A stretch of 50,164 nt of DNA from Hungateiclostridiaceae bacterium UBA1305 (lineage in GTDB: Bacteria; Bacillota; Clostridia; Acetivibrionales; DTU013): assembly GCA_002307275.1 (NCBI GenBank), contig DBTX01000034.1, forward strand, positions 5,032 through 55,195, in the 5' to 3' direction. The position numbers and the translations under genes were made by a program. A model generated the notes under the pieces. The model searched no databases. It was not told where the DNA came from and saw only the letters and a list, made by a program, of their open reading frames with translations. Below are positions 26,069 through 34,697 of the stretch, piece after piece (positions within the stretch are counted from its first letter, which is position 1; each line of letters begins with the position of its first letter).

Positions 26069-26887
26069 CTATTCCTGCATCTTCCGATACTCTCTCGGGG
26101 AAAGTCCCTTTACTTTTTTAAAGGCTTTTGAAAACATAAGCGGGTCTTCGTAACCGACGGAACGGGCAATGTCTCCAATGGTCAGTGTGGGTACGTGCAT
26201 GAGATCGCCGGCTTTTTCCATACGGAAGCTGATCAGGTATTCCTGAGGGGAGGCATTGACGTATTCATTGAAAAGGGAGTAGAGGTAACTCCTGTCGAGT
26301 CCTACATTCGCAGCGATTTCAGCAATGCTTATCTTTCGGGAATAATTCATGGTGATATATTCAAGCGCTTTTTTAACATGCTCCTCTTTTGCGCTGCTCT
26401 TTTCAGGCTGACTGTACTCCGAGGTTTCAACAAGCTGTGAAAGAAATTCATACAGCAATCCCAGAAGTCTGATTTCCTTACCCTTCGAAAGCTGTTTTGT
26501 GTCAATCATTCGAATCAGGCAATCTCTCAGGAAATCATCCCGATCATATCTGAAAATCGGGTTATGGCTGCCAAGGCCGGCCTGCTTGAGGTATGCTCCA
26601 GCCTGGAATCCATGAAAGCCCACCCATGCGTAGCTCCATGGCTCATCCTCATCCGCTTGGTAATATACCACGGTGTCCGGACAAATCAGAAATCCGTCAA
26701 ATTTTTTGAGAATATGGGTTTTGCCTCCGACAGTGAAGGCTCCTTTACCGCCAAGGATGTAATGTACGATGTAGTGATCCCTGACGGCAGGACCCCAGGA
26801 GTGTCCGCCGCTGCAATCTTCCATACCACAACGGTACATGTTCATATCTGTATGCTTTGGTTCGTTTATATAGATTTTCTCAAGCAT
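26069..26887 (-). CDS. AraC-family transcriptional regulator (cupin sensor)
   Basis: A 272-residue protein. The start at 26887 is chosen because GAGGTAG lies 6 bases upstream. The N-terminal half is an AraC-type sugar-binding cupin (VHYILGGKGAFTVGGKTHIL, then CPDTVVYYQADEDEPWSY). The C-terminal ~100 residues hold the two helix-turn-helix units (ISIAEIAANVGLDRSYLYSLF and TIGDIARSVGYEDPLMFSKAF) ending in KGLSPREYRK. It is likely an activator of sugar genes. Its own upstream region is duplicated in front of galT, which suggests that galTK, or genes that once adjoined it, are among its targets. It is divergent from the ROK repressor gene. Confidence 0.88.
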   Translation of the reverse strand: MLEKIYINEPKHTDMNMYRCGMEDCSGGHSWGPAVRDHYIVHYILGGKGAFTVGGKTHILKKFDGFLICPDTVVYYQADEDEPWSYAWVGFHGFQAGAYLKQAGLGSHNPIFRYDRDDFLRDCLIRMIDTKQLSKGKEIRLLGLLYEFLSQLVETSEYSQPEKSSAKEEHVKKALEYITMNYSRKISIAEIAANVGLDRSYLYSLFNEYVNASPQEYLISFRMEKAGDLMHVPTLTIGDIARSVGYEDPLMFSKAFKKVKGLSPREYRKMQE

Positions 26888-26891
26888 TAAG

Positions 26892-27040
26892 CTACCTCGT
26901 GCAATATTCTGCAATAGTAAAGGATATTATACATACAACATTATACCATGCTTAATTAACATCAGGCTATTTACTTTGAAGACGAACCATGTAATATTAT
27001 CCTAATAAGAAGATAACATAAAGCATACTATCATTACAGT
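26892..27040. repeat. Duplicated araC-galT type intergenic region, copy A
   Basis: Matches the region before galT (46962-47235) in the same orientation. Anchors are CTACCTCGTGCAAT (26892), CATACAACATTATACCATG (26932-26950), TTAACATCAGGCTATTTACTTTG in two adjoining parts (26957-26978), TGTAATATTAT (26990-27000), ACATAAAGCATA (27016-27027) and ACAGTAC (27035-27041). On the minus strand TATAAT (within 26942-26948) would serve the araC gene. Bases 27041-27190 hold nothing I can name. Confidence 0.75.
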
Positions 27041-27192
27041 ACCTTCCACAAGACCCCGCATGTGCCTCCAATAAGTAAAACATCTCTATTTGAAGCGATT
27101 ATTTTACCAGGTTTAGTTGTCATATCGAAGTATTTTTTGAAGTGAAGTGGAAGTGCTGCGGGAGTGCTGGAGGCTATAATAAATAAAGCATG

Positions 27193-27240
27193 TTGACAGA
27201 ACAATTTACAGGCAATATCATTAAATCGATTGACAAATAT
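27193..27240 (+). promoter_or_regulatory. Promoter and probable operator of the ROK repressor gene
   Basis: TTGACA (27193-27198), 17-bp spacer, TATCAT (27216-27221). Directly downstream lies AAATCGATTGACAAATATG (27223-27241), similar to ACGAATTGACAATATG at the next promoter (28629-28644). This suggests that the ROK protein represses both promoters. Confidence 0.6.
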
Positions 27241-27266
27241 GAAATAGTAGAAAGAAATGAAATTTT

Positions 27267-28451
27267 ATGAAAAATAATGCGACAAATTCTGCCTTTATGA
27301 AATTATGCAACAGACGATTGATACTGAATATTGTCAGAAAAAAAGTGGTATCCAGAGCTGAACTGGCAAGAATGACAGGCCTGACACGGGCAGCAGTTAC
27401 TTTGATCGTTGATGAACTGATAAAAGACGGTATTATCAATGAAATCGGTACAGCAGAGGCAAATTACGGAAGAAAGCCGGTACTGCTTGATCTGGACCCG
27501 AACAGCCTTTATGCTGTTGGCGTATCGATTACAAGGTATGACTGTACTATCGGGATTATGAATATAAAGGGAGAGCTGATAGAAAAACGGAAGGTTAATA
27601 TCAGTTCTTCTATTGATGCTTATATGAACATAAACGCAATCATGAAGGATGTTCAGATCATGATTGAGGATTCGGCGGTACCGGTTGGAAAGATATCCGG
27701 AATCGGAATCAATACACCTGGACCTGTAGATATTCATACTGGAACGATCCTGGCACCTCCCAACTTTAACATATGGCATGGCGTTAATATCGTTAGTGAA
27801 TTTAAAAAGGACTATGATTTACAAGTTTATCTTGAGAACAATTCGGCTTCCCTTGCACTTGCTGAAAAAAACTATGGCAGGGGATTGGAGTACCAAAGCT
27901 TTATGCTTTTGGTTGTGGACACCGGAATAGGTACCGGTCTGATTATCAATGATAATTTATATCGCGGAGTCGGTGGATTCGGCAGTGAACTGGGTCATAC
28001 ATCTGTTGATATCAACGGCAAGCCATGCAGCTGTGGAAATAGAGGGTGCCTTGAAGTTTTTGCTTCCATACCCTCGCTCCTTGAGAATGTACACAGAAGC
28101 GACAAAACGATAAAAACATGGAATGAACTGATTGACAGGGCCTTGACTGGTGACGAAACCTGCAGAAAGGCTGTTGAAAATGAAGCACTATACTTGTCGG
28201 CAGGGATCGTGAATGCGATGAACATATTGGAACTGGAAGCCGTTATATTGACCGGTGACATACAATACAAGCCCGAGCTGCTTTTGGACTTAATACGAAA
28301 CAAAGTAGAAAGCATTGCGATCAACAGACATATTCGAAAATTACCTATAATGATTTCCTCCATTGTCAAAGATTCAGAGGTTATTTCTGCGGCATCCATT
28401 GTACTGGAGAAATACTTCATGGGAGATGCCGGTACGCATTCTTCTGTCTGA
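27267..28451 (+). CDS. ROK-family transcriptional repressor (NagC/XylR type)
   Basis: A 394-residue protein with an N-terminal winged helix (about 10-75: NIVRKKVVSRAELARMTGLT, VDELIKDGIINEIG) and a C-terminal ROK sugar-binding domain. Visible ROK motifs are NTPGPVD, VVDTGIGTGLIINDNLYRG, ELGHTSVD and the zinc motif PCSCGNRGCLE (about 253-263). ROK repressors leave their operators when they bind a sugar or sugar phosphate. The ribosome binding site is weak (AGAAAGAAATG). It precedes a sugar-kinase/isomerase operon whose promoter contains related half-sites, so control of that operon and of itself is likely. The effector is unknown. Confidence 0.88.
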   Translation: MKNNATNSAFMKLCNRRLILNIVRKKVVSRAELARMTGLTRAAVTLIVDELIKDGIINEIGTAEANYGRKPVLLDLDPNSLYAVGVSITRYDCTIGIMNIKGELIEKRKVNISSSIDAYMNINAIMKDVQIMIEDSAVPVGKISGIGINTPGPVDIHTGTILAPPNFNIWHGVNIVSEFKKDYDLQVYLENNSASLALAEKNYGRGLEYQSFMLLVVDTGIGTGLIINDNLYRGVGGFGSELGHTSVDINGKPCSCGNRGCLEVFASIPSLLENVHRSDKTIKTWNELIDRALTGDETCRKAVENEALYLSAGIVNAMNILELEAVILTGDIQYKPELLLDLIRNKVESIAINRHIRKLPIMISSIVKDSEVISAASIVLEKYFMGDAGTHSSV

Positions 28452-28489
28452 CTATTCAGGCATTCCCGAAACATTGTTCAAACTGTTAC

Positions 28490-28617
28490 AGTTGAATCGT
28501 ATAATGGTTTAATTGCACATCAGTTTAATTTCACATCAGTTTAATTTCACAACGGCTTAATTTCACAACAGCTTAACTGCACAACGGTTTGATTTCACAA
28601 CGGTTTGATTGCATAAA
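28490..28617. repeat. 16-bp tandem repeat array (8 units)
   Basis: Strictly periodic units of consensus RGTTTAATTTCACAAC: a divergent unit at 28490-28505, then seven clear units from 28506 to 28617. Substitutions occur but there are no indels. It fills the gap between the ROK repressor gene and the promoter of the next operon and contains no open frame of note. Confidence 0.85.
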
Positions 28618-28618
28618 T

Positions 28619-28681
28619 ATATTGTTAAACGAATTGACAATATGTGTTTTGTGGTAATATAATCAAATCAATTAACAATAT
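28619..28681 (+). promoter_or_regulatory. Promoter with ROK-type operator half-sites
   Basis: TTGACA (28634-28639), 18-bp spacer, TATAAT (28658-28663): a full consensus promoter. ATATTGTTAA (28619-28628) faces TTGACAATAT (28634-28643) across the -35, and TTAACAATAT (28672-28681) recurs after the -10. A repressor bound here would block RNA polymerase. Confidence 0.65.
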
Positions 28682-28703
28682 TATATGGAGGTGAGATGGT
28701 GGT

Positions 28704-29705
28704 TTGAAAAGTTATTTGCTTGGAATTGATATTGGGGGCACAAAATGCGCGGTTTCATTAGGGCGTTGTAATCCTGAGACAAGCTGCGATATAGAGATTC
28801 TTGACAAAATCATGTTTCTCACGGAAACACATAAAGGTGTTCAATTTACGTTGGAGCAGTTGTTTGAGAATACAGATTCCATTATTCGCAAAAACCATTT
28901 GGAAGCAACAGATATAGCATGTATCGGTATAAGCTGCGGTGGGCCTCTTGACTGCAAAAGAGGCGTTGTTTTATCACCGCCGAATCTGATCGGTTGGGAT
29001 AATATACCTGTTGTTGGGCTGTTCGCGAAAAGATACGGAGTAAATGTGATACTTCAGAACGATGCAAATGCCTGTGCACTTGCAGAGTGGAAATTCGGGT
29101 CTGCAAAGGGCTTAAGCAATGTGATATTCCTGACCTTTGGGACAGGTATGGGATCCGGACTGATTCTTAATGGCAGGCTCTACAGCGGGACAAACGGTAT
29201 GGCCGGTGAGATTGGACATATAAGACTATCTGAATATGGACCAGTCGGCTTTGGAAAATCCGGTTCTTTTGAAGGCTTCTGCAGCGGAAGAGGGATTGCA
29301 CAACTAGCCGGGATAAAAGTACTGGAAAAAATGCAGACAGGTCAAAAGGTTTCTTTTTGTGAAAGTATGGAAGATTTGAATGATCTTAATGCAAAAATTG
29401 TTGGCGATGCTGCTGAAGCCGGTGATGAACTGGCTAGAGAAATATACCGCATCAGCGGAAGTAATCTGGGTAAAGCTCTGTCCATATTAATCGATACTTT
29501 AAATCCGGAAATGATTGTCATCGGAAGCATCTATGCCAGAAGCGAAGAACTGTTTCGTAATTCGGCAATGGAAGTAATAGAAAAAGAAAGCCTTATACTT
29601 GCAAGGAGTGTATGCAAAATAGTTTCGGCAGGATTGGGTGATAAAATCGGAGATTATGCAGCACTTGCGGTAGCCATGTATGGAATTGAAGATAGCGTAA
29701 AGTGA
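28704..29705 (+). CDS. ROK-family sugar kinase (glucokinase-like)
   Basis: A 333-residue cytoplasmic kinase using a TTG start at 28704, set by GGAGGTGA (28687-28694); the ATG at 28696 stops after three codons. The phosphate-binding loop LGIDIGGTKCAVS (residues 6-18), GISCGGPLD, QNDANACALAEW, FGTGMGSGLILNG and GEIGHIRL (catalytic region) are all present. In place of the usual zinc motif (CxCGxxGC) it has GFGKSGSFEGFCSGRG, as in a subset of ROK proteins. It probably phosphorylates a hexose or N-acylated hexosamine. It heads an operon with the SIS isomerase and the oxidoreductase. Confidence 0.87.
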   Translation: MKSYLLGIDIGGTKCAVSLGRCNPETSCDIEILDKIMFLTETHKGVQFTLEQLFENTDSIIRKNHLEATDIACIGISCGGPLDCKRGVVLSPPNLIGWDNIPVVGLFAKRYGVNVILQNDANACALAEWKFGSAKGLSNVIFLTFGTGMGSGLILNGRLYSGTNGMAGEIGHIRLSEYGPVGFGKSGSFEGFCSGRGIAQLAGIKVLEKMQTGQKVSFCESMEDLNDLNAKIVGDAAEAGDELAREIYRISGSNLGKALSILIDTLNPEMIVIGSIYARSEELFRNSAMEVIEKESLILARSVCKIVSAGLGDKIGDYAALAVAMYGIEDSVK

Positions 29706-29755
29706 GATGTGAAAAACAGAGCTATAAAAAAGAATTGAAAAGGAGGGATATGGGA

Positions 29756-30400
29756 ATGAAAAAAGGTGTTGCCGATATGCTGGACAATTTGCTTGCAAGG
29801 TATTCTGAACTGGATGGATGCAGGAAGGATATTGAAGCTGCATTTTTGCTGTTGAAGCAATGTTACGAAAACGGAGGAAAGGTGCTTGTATGTGGGAATG
29901 GCGGAAGCGCTGCCGATTCGGAACATATCGTCGGAGAGCTGATGAAGGGTTTCCTTTTAAAACGTAAAATATGCGCAGAAGATGTGGAAAAACTGAAGGA
30001 ATTGTTTCCGGAGGAGAGCGGATATCTGGCTGACAGCCTGCAGGGAGCCTTGCCGGCTATTTCACTGGTAAGCCAGTCGGCTATTTCATCAGCTTACATA
30101 AATGATATTTCGGCGGATATGGTTTTTGCCCAGCAGGTATACGGCTATGCAAAAGAAGGAGACATTTTGATCGGATTGAGTACATCCGGCAACTCCCAAA
30201 ATGTAGTAAATGCCTTAAGGGTCTCTAAAGCGTCCGGAATGAAGTCAATCGGTATGACCGGAATAACAGGAGGCTCCTTAAAAGAATTATGTGATGTTGT
30301 TATATGTGTTCCTGCGACGGAAACCTATATAATACAGGAATATCACCTGCCTATCTATCATGTGCTTTGTGCCATGCTTGAGATTGAGTTTTTTGAATAG
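29756..30400 (+). CDS. SIS-domain sugar isomerase (phosphoheptose isomerase GmhA-like)
   Basis: A 214-residue protein. ATG 29756 sits 8 bases after AAGGAGGG (29740-29747). A single SIS domain binds phosphosugars: CGNGGSAADSEHIVGEL (residues 46-62) and GLSTSGNSQNV (about 140-150) are the sugar-phosphate loops typical of the GmhA/DiaA group. Family members isomerise sedoheptulose-7-phosphate or related ketose phosphates. Here, next to a ROK kinase, it more likely isomerises the phosphorylated product of that kinase than makes lipopolysaccharide heptose, since no heptose genes are nearby. Confidence 0.82.
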   Translation: MKKGVADMLDNLLARYSELDGCRKDIEAAFLLLKQCYENGGKVLVCGNGGSAADSEHIVGELMKGFLLKRKICAEDVEKLKELFPEESGYLADSLQGALPAISLVSQSAISSAYINDISADMVFAQQVYGYAKEGDILIGLSTSGNSQNVVNALRVSKASGMKSIGMTGITGGSLKELCDVVICVPATETYIIQEYHLPIYHVLCAMLEIEFFE

Positions 30401-30442
30401 TATGAGTGGACAATCTATATTCATAAATTGGAGGATATATAT

Positions 30443-31420
30443 ATGAAAAAAATCAAATGGGGGATTATGGGGCCCGGGAAAATAGCCCATAAATTTGCGC
30501 AGTCTCTGCAGCTTCTTACATCCGCAGAACTTGTTGCCATAGGCTCAAGAAATTTGGACAGGGCGAAGGTGTTTGCGGAAAAGTATGATGTGAAACGCGT
30601 TTACGGAAGTTATGATGAGTTTATTATGGATCCGGAAGTGGATCTGGTTTACATTGCGACAACAAATCAAAGCCATTTCGAGTGCGCGATGCAATGCCTG
30701 AAGGCAGGGAAAGGGGTACTTCTGGAAAAGCCCTTCACAATCGGCGCGGAGCAGGCAAAGATACTGGTTGATACTGCCCGCGGGAATGAAGTGTTTTTGA
30801 TGGAAGCCATGTGGATGAGGTTTCTGCCTGTCATGGCAAAAATCAGAGAATTACTTGCTGAAAACACAATAGGCGAGGTCAGAATGGTAAAGGCCGACTA
30901 TGGCTTCCAGGGTGCATACGATCCGGAGAGAAGGCAGCTCAATCTGAAGCTGGGCGGCGGTGCATTGATGGATGTGGGTATCTATCCACTTTCATTTGCG
31001 GCAATGGTTCTCGGTGTGAAGCCTGAAAAAGTGATAAGTGCGGCCTTTATCGGGGAAACAGGTGTCGATGAGCAGTGTTCGTTCACACTTTCCTATAAAG
31101 GCGGCGAGCTTGCGGAATTATCATCTGCTGTAAGAACTTATATCCCTGATTTTGCTTATATATTAGGCACTGATGGGTACATTAAAATTCCCGAGTTCTC
31201 CCATGCAAATTCATTTGAGTTGAACATTAACGGTAAGAGTGAGATTTTTGAATTGCTGCATGGCTCCAATGGATTTACTTATCAAGCACAGGAAGCGATG
31301 AAATGTTTTTCGGAAAGAAAAATGGAAAGTGATATTATGCCCCTTGATGAGACTGTAGATATAATGAAAATAATGGATCATATCCACTCCCAATGGGGAC
31401 TTGAATATCCGGTCAAATAA
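30443..31420 (+). CDS. Gfo/Idh/MocA-family NAD(P)-dependent oxidoreductase
   Basis: A 325-residue protein; ATG 30443 follows GGAGGA (30430-30435). The Rossmann start WGIMGPGKIAHKFAQSL, the EKPFTIGAEQA motif with the conserved Lys (near residues 94-96) and GGGALMDVGIYPLSFA (His-less variant of the GGGxLxDxGxH motif) identify the family. Members oxidise or reduce sugars, inositols and sugar derivatives. Position behind the kinase and isomerase genes suggests a role in processing an unusual sugar from the island's substrate. The substrate cannot be named. Confidence 0.87.
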   Translation: MKKIKWGIMGPGKIAHKFAQSLQLLTSAELVAIGSRNLDRAKVFAEKYDVKRVYGSYDEFIMDPEVDLVYIATTNQSHFECAMQCLKAGKGVLLEKPFTIGAEQAKILVDTARGNEVFLMEAMWMRFLPVMAKIRELLAENTIGEVRMVKADYGFQGAYDPERRQLNLKLGGGALMDVGIYPLSFAAMVLGVKPEKVISAAFIGETGVDEQCSFTLSYKGGELAELSSAVRTYIPDFAYILGTDGYIKIPEFSHANSFELNINGKSEIFELLHGSNGFTYQAQEAMKCFSERKMESDIMPLDETVDIMKIMDHIHSQWGLEYPVK

Positions 31421-31616
31421 ATTGTCAGCAGATGTATTTTAAGGAACCCTCTTATTTCAAGGAAGCCGCCAGAGATTAGTAAAACAATAAACACTTTTTT
31501 TGATATGGGATGCTTTTTATTGATAATAAGCAAAGGGCATTGTAATTGCAATATTGCTTATGTTAGATTTATTTTTGTCCCGATGATATAAAAATTTCAG
31601 AGAGAAGGTGGCATGA

Positions 31617-33395
31617 ATGCAAAAAGAGATACTTATGAACTACTTTAAAGAAAGATCCTATGAATGCGAATCAATGGATGATTTTGAAAATAAGGTTGCA
31701 AGAGCTGCAGAACTTGGTGCCGCACAAGTTTTCATTGAAGATATACCGAAGGATCATACCTATCTTGAATGTTGTCCCGGAGATCCATATCCGAATTGGG
31801 GGATGCTTCTTACAAATCTGTTTAAAATCATCGTACCAAATAAACTCAGGGAGTTCCTTCCTGTTGAATACGCTCAAAGGAATCTTGAATTGCTGAAAGA
31901 GCGCGGTAAAATATTGGAGAAGTATGGACTGAAGGCAGCTCTTGTCCTTGTTGAGCCGTTCTATCTTCCGGAATCGGTCTATCAGGCTCATCCTTCCTGG
32001 CGGGGGCCGAGATGTGACCATCCGCGGCGTTCAAAATATATGTATTACTGCCCGTGCATCGACAATGAAGAAGTCCGTGAAATGTATACGGAAGCGATGG
32101 AAAAGCTTTGCCGGCATATTAATATCGGGTATATCAGATTGTATACCAATGACAGCGGCGGGGGATTGTGCTGGAGCAGCGGACTGTACAACGGAGCGAA
32201 CGGACCCGCAGCTTGCAGGGACATTGGTTTGCCTGAAAGGATACTCGGACTGTTTGATGCCTTTGAAAAAGGTGCTTCCAAAGCAGGCAGAAACATTATG
32301 CTGGAAATAACCAGCAATATCGGCTTTAAAGAGAATGAACACACGATGGACGCCATGTGGCCTCTTTTAAAAGATAATCAAATAGTAAACGGTAAAAACA
32401 ATAAAGGGCAACAAACTGTTTCCCATATCGTACCGGAGCTTTACGAAACGGTTCGTCCATTTTATGGTCTGCCACTCATGGCGGATTTTGCAAATCAACT
32501 GGAGCTGGCATATTTTTCGGACAGCAGCATTGTTGATGTGCAGATTCTGGAAGGCTATAGTCAGGAATACTGCAACTATCTTGAACTGTTTCTGAAAAAT
32601 CCTGTGAGTGGGTTTGCCGGAAAAATCGCACTTATGAGCAGCCTTGCTGAAAGCATCTGCGGTGCAGGCAAAGCGGAGCGTCTGGTAAACGCATGGTTTC
32701 ATGCGGATGAAGCGATACACCGCCTGAAGGCGCTGTATATGGACTGCATCGTCATGATGGGACACCTTCACCAGAGATGGATTAACCGCCCGCTTGTACC
32801 GTTCCCTCATGAACTGAATGCAGACGAAAAGGATTACTATAGAAAATTCATATTCCAGGCAACTACCGAGACGCAAGCGGATGATCTGATGAACTTCCAG
32901 GGCATGGATTTCATCAGGGGGTTCACTGCCACAAGAATTGCAAGGCATAGTGTAACGAAGGCGGTTTCTCTACTGTGCACCGCGACTGAGGAAATGAAAT
33001 CACTGGAGCATGGCGGAATGGATATTGTAGTCAAACGTATGTCTGCCTTTACATGTATGATGAAAACTTTTATGCATGTGGCTATGTACCAGGAGGTTCT
33101 GGACAGAACGGACTATGGGAGTGTTCCGCAGTTTGTTACCAGATGGCCTTATAGCGCTGACGAAAGGCTCCTTTCCCTTGACAGGATTTGTCGGGATGAA
33201 ATTGACAATACTTATGAGTTGATATCAATACTGGGCAACCATGCAAATGCATTTCTACCTGTGGCTCAAAGACCTGAGGATGAGGATGCAACGGTCCTGG
33301 GACCGGATATCACAGCACAGATGCATAAAAAAATTCAAACAATGTTTACACATATGCGTGACGTTGACCGGCTGTATGAGAGCAACAACAAATAA
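31617..33395 (+). CDS. Unrecognised 592-residue protein, probable carbohydrate-active enzyme
   Basis: ATG 31617 follows AGAAGGTGG; no signal peptide, so cytoplasmic. I do not recognise the family. The N-terminal half reads like an (alpha/beta)8 barrel: strands such as AAQVFIEDIP, GLKAALVLVEPFYLP, INIGYIRLYTNDSGGG, RNIMLEITSNIG and VDVQILEGY lie between helices, with acidic residues at strand ends (Glu-Asp at about 41-42, Asp in NDSGGG). The second half is helical. The barrel-plus-helical layout and the neighbours (GH105, lyase-like genes, sugar importer) point to an intracellular glycosidase or a related enzyme. It may be cotranscribed with the GH105 gene 73 bp downstream. The 196-bp gap before it shows no clear promoter. 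Confidence 0.5.
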   Translation: MQKEILMNYFKERSYECESMDDFENKVARAAELGAAQVFIEDIPKDHTYLECCPGDPYPNWGMLLTNLFKIIVPNKLREFLPVEYAQRNLELLKERGKILEKYGLKAALVLVEPFYLPESVYQAHPSWRGPRCDHPRRSKYMYYCPCIDNEEVREMYTEAMEKLCRHINIGYIRLYTNDSGGGLCWSSGLYNGANGPAACRDIGLPERILGLFDAFEKGASKAGRNIMLEITSNIGFKENEHTMDAMWPLLKDNQIVNGKNNKGQQTVSHIVPELYETVRPFYGLPLMADFANQLELAYFSDSSIVDVQILEGYSQEYCNYLELFLKNPVSGFAGKIALMSSLAESICGAGKAERLVNAWFHADEAIHRLKALYMDCIVMMGHLHQRWINRPLVPFPHELNADEKDYYRKFIFQATTETQADDLMNFQGMDFIRGFTATRIARHSVTKAVSLLCTATEEMKSLEHGGMDIVVKRMSAFTCMMKTFMHVAMYQEVLDRTDYGSVPQFVTRWPYSADERLLSLDRICRDEIDNTYELISILGNHANAFLPVAQRPEDEDATVLGPDITAQMHKKIQTMFTHMRDVDRLYESNNK

Positions 33396-33468
33396 TTGGC
33401 AGCATTCTCTAGAAATACCCGGTATTGCTTGTCTGACGCATGAAAATTGACGGGATGGAGGACTTATT

Positions 33469-34494
33469 ATGGATATGAAACAATTACTGGTAAGTGTGGC
33501 GGATAAAACAATAGAACATCAATACAGGGAAACCGATATGAATTACCACATATGGGACTGGCAGGAGGGTGTCGGGATGTATGGCCTGATGAAAACCTGC
33601 GAGGTCACCGGTGATAGCAGATATTTGAATTTTGTTAAAGAATGGGTGGACTATCACATTGACAAGGGCCTGCCCAAAAAAAGCATTAACACCGTGATCC
33701 CTTTCACCTCCGTCCTTGAGTTATATAAGGCCACCGGACATAAGCCTTACCGCTGGCTGTGTGAAGAGACGGCCCACTTCTGCATGTGCCAGGCCAAAAG
33801 GGCAAACGAGGGTGTTTTGGAACACACTGTACTGGCAGCGGAGTTTGAAAGTCAGATTTGGGCGGACACTCTTTTTATGGGGACTGTATTTTTAGCACGG
33901 TGGGGTAAATTCACAGGCGAGGATATGTATATTTATGAGGCTATACGGCAGCTGAATCTGCACTACAAATATCTGACCGATCCCTCCAACGGACTGATGT
34001 TCCATGCATACAACTGTAAACTGCGCAGCCACATGTCGGCAATACACTGGGGAAGAGCCAACGGGTGGGCTGTATTGAGTTCTGTTGAAATTCTTGACAT
34101 GATACCGGATTATATCATCGAAAAAGAGATTGCAGTGGATAATCTGAACAAACACGTGGCGGCTATAATGAAGTATTGCAATGAAAATGGAATGTGGCAC
34201 ACCGTTCTTGACCGTCCGGAAACCAATCCGGAGACTACGGTCGGTGCAGCCCTGTATAGTGGTGTTTTCAGAGGCATTCATGCAGGGTATCTGTCCGGAT
34301 GCTTTTTAGAACAGTGCAGTATGGCTTTGCAGGGATTGATTAAAAATATTGGACCGGATGGACAGGTGCTGAACGCTTCGGGAGGTACCCCGGTGATGAA
34401 TTCCGCAGAGGCATATAACAATATTCCATGTGTCATGTCCTACTATGGACAGGGTCTGGCATTAATGGCATTATCTGCAATGCTGAAGCAGTAA
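33469..34494 (+). CDS. GH105/GH88-type unsaturated uronyl hydrolase
   Basis: A 341-residue (alpha/alpha)6-barrel enzyme; ATG 33469 follows GGAGG. It lacks a signal peptide and should act in the cytoplasm on short oligosaccharides that polysaccharide lyases leave with a 4,5-unsaturated uronic acid at the non-reducing end. Family marks: WDWQEGVGMYGLMKTCE near the start, AEFESQIWADTLFMGTVFLARWG with the catalytic Asp (about 143), and SAIHWGRANGWAVLS. The YesR/YteR branch (rhamnogalacturonan) is the closest type by eye. It ties the island to breakdown of uronic-acid polysaccharides. Confidence 0.85.
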   Translation: MDMKQLLVSVADKTIEHQYRETDMNYHIWDWQEGVGMYGLMKTCEVTGDSRYLNFVKEWVDYHIDKGLPKKSINTVIPFTSVLELYKATGHKPYRWLCEETAHFCMCQAKRANEGVLEHTVLAAEFESQIWADTLFMGTVFLARWGKFTGEDMYIYEAIRQLNLHYKYLTDPSNGLMFHAYNCKLRSHMSAIHWGRANGWAVLSSVEILDMIPDYIIEKEIAVDNLNKHVAAIMKYCNENGMWHTVLDRPETNPETTVGAALYSGVFRGIHAGYLSGCFLEQCSMALQGLIKNIGPDGQVLNASGGTPVMNSAEAYNNIPCVMSYYGQGLALMALSAMLKQ

Positions 34495-34509
34495 TATGTC
34501 AAATTATTA

Positions 34510-34523
34510 TTATGTTAACATAA
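34510..34523. promoter_or_regulatory. Perfect 14-bp palindrome upstream of the transporter genes
   Basis: TTATGTTAACATAA, 16 bases after the GH105 stop and about 175 bases before the first permease gene. It may be an operator. No consensus promoter is obvious in the rest of this 203-bp gap. Confidence 0.35.
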
Positions 34524-34697
34524 ATTATCACTCATTGTCTCAAAGAAAGTAGATATATCGAAAGAATTGTTTATATGCATAACAGGAATATGCCTTTATA
34601 CTTTACTTAACCCAAATGCAGTTGCTTCATGAACTTCTTGTACAATCAGCAAAGAATCAGTATTAAAAAGAATACGAGTCATTAGAAAGGAGCCCTT

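Noticed and set aside
26046..26075. GATGAGCCATGG on the plus strand (DEPWSY in translation), identical to 12 bases of the araC coding strand
   Set aside because: Too short to claim a second araC remnant; it may be chance.
26195..26890. Plus-strand open frames opposite the AraC gene
   Set aside because: They overlap a clear AraC-family gene with both helix-turn-helix units on the minus strand; their translations match nothing.
29756..30400. Naming the SIS protein gmhA with a lipopolysaccharide heptose role
   Set aside because: The window is Gram-positive in character, lacks other heptose genes, and the gene sits in a sugar catabolic operon.
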